Shown: positions 1-5,308 of the stretch, piece after piece
Layout: every line of letters starts with the position of its first letter
How positions within the stretch are numbered: position 1 is the first letter of the stretch
Origin: an uncultured Anaerolineales bacterium
GTDB lineage: Bacteria; Chloroflexota; Anaerolineae; Anaerolineales; UBA11657
Reading direction: 5' to 3'
Assembly (NCBI GenBank): GCA_913040765.1
Contig: CAJWIA010000115.1
Location: forward strand, 1-5,308
Length of the DNA stretch: 5,308 bases
The notes under the pieces: generated by a model
Seen by the model: the letters and a program-made list of their open reading frames with translations, nothing else
Told to the model about the DNA's origin: nothing
The model's database searches: none
Made by a program: the position numbers and the translations under genes

Positions 1-298
1 TGTATTGCCATCCTGGATTGAGGGATTACCTGTAACAATTCTTGAAGCCATGGCGGCCAGCAAGCCAGTTGTTGCAACTTCAGTGGGTGGTGTTCCTGAA
101 TTAGTTTTGGATGGAGAGACTGGTATTTTGGTTCCACCGCGTGACGTGCCGGGTTTATCTCAAGCCATAGAGTCATTGCTAGAGGAGCCTGATATTGCAC
201 ATCAGATGGGTAATAAAGGGTATGAGCACGCCCACCAGGGATTTTCACATGAAAAGATGTGGACTCAAGTTCAACAACTATATAAGTCTTATGAGTAG
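1..298 (+). CDS. GT4-like glycosyltransferase, C-terminal fragment (5' end outside window)
   Basis: This is the last ~98 codons of a GT-B-fold glycosyltransferase; reading begins at base 2, so base 1 closes an earlier codon. The family transfers a sugar from a nucleotide-sugar donor with retention, on the cytoplasmic side of the membrane. Visible is the donor-binding signature [16 protein letters not shown], with the E-x7-E pair at bases 20-22 and 44-46. It is followed by [15 protein letters not shown] and then [12 protein letters not shown], the standard order for GT4 C-terminal domains. The tail ends in a predicted amphipathic helix, as expected for the family, so the C-terminus looks intact. 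The TTG at base 5 could be read as a start, but it lies inside the conserved motif and is an internal Leu codon. The stop TAG at 296-298 overlaps the next gene. Bases 1-240 are about 50% G+C by hand count, richer than the following gene. Acceptor and sugar cannot be told. Confidence 0.93.
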   Translation, partial: VLPSWIEGLPVTILEAMAASKPVVATSVGGVPELVLDGETGILVPPRDVPGLSQAIESLLEEPDIAHQMGNKGYEHAHQGFSHEKMWTQVQQLYKSYE

Positions 299-2114
299 TA
301 TGAAATTTATTTTCAAATCCATAAAAACTGATGCAGGGTTATGCATACTACTGACATTATTGTCAATTGGTACAAGATCCTTCTTTTTTCAGGGTCACAA
401 TGCAGTTCCATTTGAAATACAAGATGAAATCACGTTAGTTTGGGCCCTAAAGGATTTTGTGCTTGGACAATGGCATGAAATCACTGGACCCATACATAGA
501 TTTGTTGCTTCCTATCTTTATGCTCCTTTTTACGGATCCTACTTTGCTTATCTGTGGTTATCTGGGGCGATAATTGGATTTGATGAAGTGCGAGAATCGT
601 TCCTTCTGCAATCCGCTCATGGATATGATTCAATTAACGTATGGGTATGGGTTCCGAGGTTAGTTTCCTGGCTATTTCTTGTACTATCCATTCCCTTACA
701 GTTTATTCTGACTAAGATTGTAACGGGAAATAAACAAATTGCATTTATAGCAGGTATATTGTTGGTATTTGCATTCACCCATCTTTACTCATCAGTGTTT
801 GGGCTGCCAGATGGCATTGGTTTGGTATTATTCCAAGCTTCGGTCATACAGCAGCAACTGTATTTGAGAAATAGGACTCGTGCGAATATAGCAATCCTAT
901 CTTTTCTTATTGCCTGCACAATATTGGTTCAATTGTTGAATGCGGTGGTTTTGATAGTTTCAGGCATCTTTTTGTTATTTTTGGTTCGCAAGAAGGAAGT
1001 ACATTTTACTTTAAGTAGTTTCAACTCCGAGGTTCTTAGTATAGCTGGTTGCACAGCATTATTCGTTTTAATCCTAAACCCATTGCTTTATCTGGCTCCA
1101 GATAATGTTATAAGCGAGTTTCATTATGGAGTGAGTGAATGGGGACCACAATTTATGTCACGTCCTATTTTTTATGTCGCTCATATTGCACGCGTAATTT
1201 GCGATGAGATCCTTGGATTTGGATTGACAGTGCTTTTATCTATTTCGCTTATATGGCTTGCGTTTGGTCGTCTGCGTTTGTTATGGGCACAGCAGATAAT
1301 CGTGCCTTTATTCTGTTTAATAGTTGGAATGGCTTTTGTTACTGAACTGACCTATGAGACCAATCTGATTGCTATATATGTGCCTGTATGCATATTAGCT
1401 GCTTGGGTGTTTGTACAATTATGGCCATCCAATGTTGCGAGTTATAACTTAGATAAACATATATTGAGATATGGTTTATGCTTTACCCTTGCTTTGTTTG
1501 CTTTTGCGGCGCCAATTAATAATTGGTTTAGCCTATACCGATTGGCTCTTGTCGAAGGAACTCGTTCCAGTGCTAGGAATTGGATTCACGAAAATATTCC
1601 GCCAGAATCCAAAATATACATAGCTCCATATACATATACAGCACCTCTTATTAGGAGTTTGGAGCAAGTACAACTAGAGTCTTCGGTGTCAGAACTAGCA
1701 CATTGGCGGATAAACTCTGAAGTGGGTCGTGAGCTATCACCATCCTATTTTGTTATCACTGACCCGCAATTATATGATGACAAAGATTTATTGCCCGATT
1801 ACTATGTTCAATCAGTATTTGCGTACGGAAATCAGGACTGCGAAGTTGACAGAGTAATTGACATATTTTTATGTCCTTATAACCCCTTGAGAGGATCATT
1901 TTCTTATTTCAGTGAAATAAACCAAATGCCACAATACCCAAATGAATTGGATATGGTGTTGTTGAGAGAGTTCAGCCCGCTTTGTTCCATGCAAGATAGC
2001 ACTTTCGGAAAAATAAACTATCGTACCAGCGTTTTGAGCAATAACATACAGGATCTATGCCGATTTGGGCCGATTATTCAAGTTTATCAGATTGTAGGAT
2101 TGGTTGATACTTAA
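291..2114 (+). CDS. Polytopic membrane protein, probable GT-C-type glycosyltransferase (607 aa)
   Basis: Hydrophobic segments lie near residues 17-34, 79-96, 116-143, 148-170, 198-232 (probably two helices), 250-270, 306-326, 335-351, 356-378 and 391-412. A hydrophilic domain of ~185 residues follows. Loop 1 carries FEIQDEITLVWALKDFVLGQW with D45-E46, resembling the Asp-Glu motif and 'G-x-W' of PMT/ArnT-like GT-C enzymes, which use polyprenyl-phosphate sugars on the outer membrane face. The segment SSARNWIHENIPPESKIYI (426-444) opens the C-terminal domain, as in many such proteins. That domain has four cysteines (517, 528, 565, 590). I chose ATG 291, which overlaps the upstream stop by 8 bases; ATG 300 is equally possible. 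The frame stays open upstream to an ATG at 195, but that would place 96 extra bases inside the GT4 gene and add a non-membrane leader. No Shine-Dalgarno is evident, so coupling is likely. The GT-C role is inferred from topology and motif only; it could be another membrane glycan enzyme. Confidence 0.85.
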   Translation: MSSMKFIFKSIKTDAGLCILLTLLSIGTRSFFFQGHNAVPFEIQDEITLVWALKDFVLGQWHEITGPIHRFVASYLYAPFYGSYFAYLWLSGAIIGFDEVRESFLLQSAHGYDSINVWVWVPRLVSWLFLVLSIPLQFILTKIVTGNKQIAFIAGILLVFAFTHLYSSVFGLPDGIGLVLFQASVIQQQLYLRNRTRANIAILSFLIACTILVQLLNAVVLIVSGIFLLFLVRKKEVHFTLSSFNSEVLSIAGCTALFVLILNPLLYLAPDNVISEFHYGVSEWGPQFMSRPIFYVAHIARVICDEILGFGLTVLLSISLIWLAFGRLRLLWAQQIIVPLFCLIVGMAFVTELTYETNLIAIYVPVCILAAWVFVQLWPSNVASYNLDKHILRYGLCFTLALFAFAAPINNWFSLYRLALVEGTRSSARNWIHENIPPESKIYIAPYTYTAPLIRSLEQVQLESSVSELAHWRINSEVGRELSPSYFVITDPQLYDDKDLLPDYYVQSVFAYGNQDCEVDRVIDIFLCPYNPLRGSFSYFSEINQMPQYPNELDMVLLREFSPLCSMQDSTFGKINYRTSVLSNNIQDLCRFGPIIQVYQIVGLVDT

Positions 2115-3896
2115 ATGACCAGAGTACTTAATAGTCGATCAGTTCTGCCAGTGCTTGCACTATGGATGGTTGTTCTATGTGCGTTAGCGTCACTGCATTT
2201 TGTGTTAATACAATTTAGATTGACTGGCATGAATCATACTCTTACTTACTCTCCGGTGGTTGTGCAGCATGCAGACGCAGTATTTACTCATATACCTATT
2301 GTCAGAAAATTACTAAGTGGTTTGCCAGCGTTTGGTGATCAGTTCGTCAATAACATGGACACACATCAAATAACTGCCTGGCCTAGATTACCGTATTACT
2401 TTTTGGCACTGATTGGATGGCCAATTGCGAATCGATTAGATGCTCTTCCTATTGTGGCCACTGTATTGTTGACGCCACTAAATGCGGCAATAATGTATCA
2501 GTTGGTAAGACGTATTACAGGATCGGTAGCAGTCGGTGTGTTGGGCACTAGTGCTGCTTTGACACTTCGAGAACTTTTTGTGCTACAGCCGTGGCATTGG
2601 ACTAACATAGAGGGGTTAGAGAGATTGTTTGTGAGCCCATTTTTCTCGAATGCTTTGGTGCATCCGCAAATTTCTTTTGCATTCTGTTGTGTTGTACTAC
2701 TTTGTTTATATAAATTGGTGCGCAATACTGATAGCACGACATATGTAATTAACGGGATCCTATATGGTGTTAGTTTCTATACATATTTTTATCTGTGGAC
2801 CTTTCTGACAGTTGTATATGGAGTGATTGCCTTATATCTTTTACAAAGACGCGACTATATTACATTGGTGTCTTTAGCTAAAGCAGCAGGATTGGCGTTA
2901 ATTATCTCGTCATTTTATTGGATTGATGTGATGAGATTTTCTGGCCAACCAGGTTTCGCTGATTTTCAAGATAGATTCTCTCTTGGAAGACATCCTGATC
3001 TTACAGAAAGGGTAGTGAATTTGCGTCCGCACTTAATCACAATTCTTGGTTTAGTGCTTGCTATGACCAGACGAAGTATCAGTTATATATATTTATTTGT
3101 CTTGACCGTTACTGCTGAATTAATGTGGAAAATGCCTATCGTTATCGGGCGTGATTACCAGAGTCTGCACTATGCTTATCATTTTTATGGTCCCTTAGCT
3201 GGAATCACCTTAATGGTTGGAGTACGCGATTTACTGCTACGTTTTTCGTTTGCTAAAAACAGAAGTGTGCGTATATTTTGTTATGCCCTGGTAGGGCTTT
3301 GCATATCAACAATGACGATTTATCGTGCAGTGAAATACTCCAATGAACATTACAAAAATTTTGTAATTCATACTGATGTTCAGGATGCATACGAGTTTGT
3401 CAGAAACAATGTTTCACCTGGTTCTGTATTGCTTGCAGCCGATCCAGAAGTAAACATGCGGATACGCAGCATTGCACCAGTGTACGTATATGTTCCTTCA
3501 GGATACGGCACATTTGTCACGACTGAGGAGATGCTATTACGACATTCCGAAATGTTACGGTTTTTTGATATTACAGCAGATCAGATGTTGGAGTATCAAT
3601 GGCAAGATGTCATTTCTCGTAGGTTGTACGATGCAGGCTTGTTAGATCCTGGGAAATATATATTTAATGGTTCTCTTAGATATCCGACTAACGACTTACG
3701 CAATCAAGCTATAATTCAATCATATTCTGCTCTCAATATCGAATCATTGACATATGATGCTGATATTGTGTGGGTTGGTCCTTTTGAAAATATCATCGGT
3801 GGTACTTCTATGAAAGAGCGGGAAGATTTGGTTCTTATGTATGAAAATGAGTCTGTACAGTTGTACCAGTTTCGCACAGTAAAACCTCTTTATTGA
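2115..3896 (+). CDS. Polytopic membrane protein with GT-C-like architecture and C-terminal extracytoplasmic domain (593 aa)
   Basis: The N-terminus has a signal-anchor-like helix (9-34). Loop 1 is polar and includes HADAVFTHIPIVRKL (52-66) and further acidic residues D75 and D82, where GT-C enzymes usually carry catalytic acids. Further hydrophobic segments lie near 93-131 (probably two), 138-155, 183-202, 210-241 (probably two), 253-272, 304-338 (probably two), 357-375 and 385-403. A soluble domain of ~190 residues follows, opening with DAYEFVRNNVSPGSVLLAAD (424-443). Its aromatic run FYTYFYLWTF (221-230) and the preceding VSPFFSNALVHPQISF look like conserved features of uncharacterised bacterial membrane proteins found in polysaccharide loci; this is recall, not a search. 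The ATG follows the preceding TAA with no spacer, and the nearest AGGA (2096-2099) is too far upstream to serve as a normal ribosome site, so reinitiation is likely. A polymerase or other glycan membrane protein is an alternative. The coding call is secure; the activity is not. Confidence 0.83.
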   Translation: MTRVLNSRSVLPVLALWMVVLCALASLHFVLIQFRLTGMNHTLTYSPVVVQHADAVFTHIPIVRKLLSGLPAFGDQFVNNMDTHQITAWPRLPYYFLALIGWPIANRLDALPIVATVLLTPLNAAIMYQLVRRITGSVAVGVLGTSAALTLRELFVLQPWHWTNIEGLERLFVSPFFSNALVHPQISFAFCCVVLLCLYKLVRNTDSTTYVINGILYGVSFYTYFYLWTFLTVVYGVIALYLLQRRDYITLVSLAKAAGLALIISSFYWIDVMRFSGQPGFADFQDRFSLGRHPDLTERVVNLRPHLITILGLVLAMTRRSISYIYLFVLTVTAELMWKMPIVIGRDYQSLHYAYHFYGPLAGITLMVGVRDLLLRFSFAKNRSVRIFCYALVGLCISTMTIYRAVKYSNEHYKNFVIHTDVQDAYEFVRNNVSPGSVLLAADPEVNMRIRSIAPVYVYVPSGYGTFVTTEEMLLRHSEMLRFFDITADQMLEYQWQDVISRRLYDAGLLDPGKYIFNGSLRYPTNDLRNQAIIQSYSALNIESLTYDADIVWVGPFENIIGGTSMKEREDLVLMYENESVQLYQFRTVKPLY

Positions 3897-3959
3897 TTGT
3901 GTTGATATGTATGAAAAATTCGCATATATGTAACCTGATTTCAATCAACAGTTTTGTTG
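3893..3959 (+). repeat. Cluster of small overlapping inverted repeats in the intergenic gap
   Basis: Several short inverted repeats share bases. TTGATTG (3893-3899) pairs with CAATCAA (3942-3948). TGTTGAT (3900-3906) pairs with ATCAACA (3944-3950). TGATT (3936-3940) pairs with AATCA (3943-3947). CAACA (3946-3950) pairs with TGTTG (3955-3959) around a 4-base loop. The stems are 5-7 bp and AT-rich, and no T-run follows, so this is not a convincing intrinsic terminator. It could be an operator or a chance product of AT-rich sequence. Confidence 0.2.
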
Positions 3960-3968
3960 TTAGATATA

Positions 3969-3997
3969 TTTACTTGAAGATAAAACGTAAGTATAAA
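3969..3997 (+). promoter_or_regulatory. Possible sigma70-type promoter abutting the 4007 gene
   Basis: TTTACT (3969-3974, four of six matches to TTGACA) is followed after 17 bases by TATAAA (3992-3997, five of six matches to TATAAT, but lacking the usually conserved last T). It lies in the only real intergenic gap of the cluster. Transcription would begin around 4004-4006, almost at the ATG, so the transcript would be leaderless or nearly so. The sequence is AT-rich and such matches arise by chance; TATATT at 3965-3970 is another -10-like hexamer without a good partner. Confidence 0.25.
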
Positions 3998-4006
3998 TAC
4001 TGAAAG

Positions 4007-5137
4007 ATGCGTATTGGCATTGATGCTGTTCATATCTCTCGTAATCGGAAAGGTGTTGGTAGGGTAGAACGCAATATAATTCAGATTTTGTCAGAAGCAA
4101 CATATTCTCATGAATTTGTTGTGTTTTTGGATAGAGACCCTAGTGAGCTTAGTCTTCCTCAGGGTGATTCTCTTTCGTATTCAGTTAATAAATCCAATAG
4201 TTTAATTGAGTGGGAACAAATAAGATTAAGCAGAGCAGCTCGAAAACACAAAATTGATTGTTTGCTCACATTATCTGATCGAGTACCGTTACTATATTCT
4301 GGGCGAATAGTATTGTATTTGTTCGAGATACCTAATCGACGCCGAGAATTATCCTTGGATAATAAGGTTGCTGGACTTTATCAGAGAGCTAGTGACAATC
4401 TTACGCGATTAGTTTTTCCTATATCTATAAGACGTGCTAGGCTCATTGCAGTGCCTTCTCAATTTACTTCAAATGAACTGCAGACCATGTATGGAGTGCA
4501 AGATAGAAAAATTATGATTGTACCAGCTGCAGTGAGTAGCGAATTTTGTCCAAATTACAATCACCAGTATAAGGAACAAGTGCAAAAACGTTACGGTGCT
4601 CCAGGAGGATATGTGTTACATTTTTCCTCTGGAGATTCCCGGGACAACACAGAATTAGCTCTGCGTGCATTTTCTTTGGCAAACATATCTGAAAAAATAA
4701 AAATCATATTGGTAGGAGATGGTTATGTTGATCAAGATGCGTTTAATGAAATGATTTCTCGTATGGAATTGAGGGACAGAGTAATATCGGTAGGACATGT
4801 TTCAGATAGAGATTTAGTAGACTTATATCAGGCAGCAGATATATATATGGACCCATCGTTATATGAAGGCTTTGGCCTGCAAGTGCTTGAAGCTATGTCA
4901 TGTGGGGTGCCTGTTTTGTGTTCAAATACAACTTCATTAGCAGAAATGGCGAGTGATGTAGGCCTCACTTGTGAACCCACTAATATAGAGGATTTTGCTC
5001 ATGGGATTGAGTATTTGATATCCAACACGGCACAGGCGGAACTTATGAGAGATGCTGGTATACGCCACGCATCACAATATTCATGGAATAAAACTGTGGA
5101 GCAACTTGTGACTCTTTGTGAGCATGCTATAGATTGA
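4007..5137 (+). CDS. GT4-like glycosyltransferase, complete (376 aa)
   Basis: This is a cytoplasmic or membrane-associated GT-B-fold enzyme predicted to add a sugar from a nucleotide-sugar donor to a lipid-linked glycan. The N-terminal domain starts with MRIGIDAVHI and the glycine loop KGVGRVERN (15-23), typical of GT4 proteins, which fixes the ATG. WEQIRLSRAARKHKIDCLL (69-87) is the usual acceptor-domain segment, and AVPSQFTSNEL (148-158) precedes the inter-domain linker. The C-terminal domain has LVGDG (235-239), GHVSDRDLVDLYQAADIYM (263-281) and the donor signature YEGFGLQVLEAM, with the E-x7-E pair at E287 and E295. The phosphate-binding segment usually read as D-P-R-K-N/G is D-S-R-D-N here (210-214), so the common lysine is aspartate. 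Length is normal for the family. A 110-base gap upstream allows separate transcription. GAAAG lies directly against the ATG, too close for a normal ribosome site. Donor and acceptor cannot be assigned. Confidence 0.95.
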   Translation: MRIGIDAVHISRNRKGVGRVERNIIQILSEATYSHEFVVFLDRDPSELSLPQGDSLSYSVNKSNSLIEWEQIRLSRAARKHKIDCLLTLSDRVPLLYSGRIVLYLFEIPNRRRELSLDNKVAGLYQRASDNLTRLVFPISIRRARLIAVPSQFTSNELQTMYGVQDRKIMIVPAAVSSEFCPNYNHQYKEQVQKRYGAPGGYVLHFSSGDSRDNTELALRAFSLANISEKIKIILVGDGYVDQDAFNEMISRMELRDRVISVGHVSDRDLVDLYQAADIYMDPSLYEGFGLQVLEAMSCGVPVLCSNTTSLAEMASDVGLTCEPTNIEDFAHGIEYLISNTAQAELMRDAGIRHASQYSWNKTVEQLVTLCEHAID

Positions 5138-5145
5138 TATTTGGT

Positions 5146-5308
5146 ATGAATTCTACTGGTACTCGAAAGTCCGTTGCTATATTAACCGAGATAATATCGC
5201 CTTATCGGATACCTGTGTTTAATGAGCTGTCTGATGATCCTAGGATTGACTTAGAGGTACTGTTTTTTTCTCAAACTGAAAGGCGTCGTTCTTGGCGTAT
5301 TCCCTGGG
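5146..5308 (+). CDS. GT4-like glycosyltransferase, N-terminal fragment (3' end outside window)
   Basis: An open frame of 54 codons starts at ATG 5146 and runs off the window with no stop. Its protein begins with a short polar leader, then VAILTEIISPYRIPVFNEL (residues 10-28) and IDLEVLFFSQTERRRSW (34-50). This hydrophobic strand followed by S-P-Y-R-x-P-x-F, then a second strand ending in a Ser-Gln-Thr-Glu turn with R-x-W, is the typical opening of a set of GT-B glycosyltransferases related to GT4. The catalytic C-terminal domain is not visible, so family placement rests on the N-terminal Rossmann-like pattern. The gene begins 8 bases after the preceding stop on the same strand, so co-transcription is likely. 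No Shine-Dalgarno is seen; a TTG at 5134 in the same frame is a less attractive alternative start. An inactive or truncated copy cannot be excluded from this fragment. Confidence 0.8.
   Translation, partial: MNSTGTRKSVAILTEIISPYRIPVFNELSDDPRIDLEVLFFSQTERRRSWRIPW

Noticed and set aside
5..7. TTG at 5 as a true start of the first glycosyltransferase
   Set aside because: It sits within the donor-binding motif just before P-S-x-x-E-G, deep in the C-terminal domain. It is an internal Leu codon of a gene that begins outside the window.
195..290. Upstream extension of the first membrane protein to an ATG at 195
   Set aside because: It would lie wholly inside the conserved GT4 gene in another frame, and its 32 residues have no membrane character. 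ATG 291 or 300 gives a normal short overlap or near-abutting start.
1613..1640. ATA/CATATA-rich stretch as a tandem repeat
   Set aside because: It is short, imperfect and encodes a Tyr/Thr-rich part of the C-terminal domain (IYIAPYTYT); codon composition explains it.
2498..2737. Minus-strand open frame of 79 codons
   Set aside because: It lies entirely opposite the well-supported membrane protein, has no recognisable domain and no start signal; it is a shadow of the coding strand.
3744..3944. Minus-strand open frame of 66 codons over the end of the second membrane protein and part of the gap
   Set aside because: Most of it is antisense to coding sequence, its protein is an unremarkable mix of Ile, Tyr and Lys typical of AT-rich DNA, and no family is recognised.
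3946..3985. Rho-independent terminator after the second membrane protein
   Set aside because: The stem is only 5 bp (CAACA/TGTTG) and the following bases TTAGATATATT are not a T-run.

Overview
The window is a bacterial cell-surface glycan biosynthesis segment read entirely on the + strand. It holds five genes: two retaining, GT-B-fold family 4 (GT4-like) glycosyltransferases cut by the window edges, one complete GT4, and between them two consecutive large integral-membrane proteins with a GT-C-like layout. I see no rRNA, tRNA, CRISPR array, insertion sequence, integrase or origin. The DNA is AT-rich: hand-counted lines inside genes run from about 28 to 52% G+C, and the line covering most of the single real intergenic gap is 28%. 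None of the starts has a well-placed Shine-Dalgarno sequence. That fits translational coupling or a lineage that relies little on Shine-Dalgarno pairing, but I cannot name a phylum from this.

Layout: 1-298 is the C-terminal end of a GT4 enzyme. 291-2114 is a 607-residue polytopic membrane protein with an Asp-Glu motif in its first loop and a soluble C-terminal domain; its preferred start overlaps the upstream gene by 8 bases. 2115-3896 is a second, 593-residue polytopic protein of similar architecture whose ATG directly follows the previous stop codon. 3897-4006 is a 110-base AT-rich gap with a possible promoter very close to the next start and several small inverted repeats. 4007-5137 is a complete 376-residue GT4. 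5146-5308 is the N-terminal end of another GT4-like enzyme that runs off the window.

How they could work together (inference): the GT4 enzymes would add sugars from nucleotide-sugar donors to a lipid-linked acceptor on the cytoplasmic face. The two GT-C-like proteins would act on the outer side of the membrane, possibly using polyprenyl-phosphate sugars. This is the usual gene mix of an exopolysaccharide, O-antigen or glycolipid locus. No flippase, polymerase, initiating transferase or sugar-nucleotide gene is visible here, so the product cannot be named. I found no convincing evidence for a wholly new system. The least described elements are the two tandem membrane proteins and a GT4 whose usual donor-phosphate lysine appears to be aspartate.
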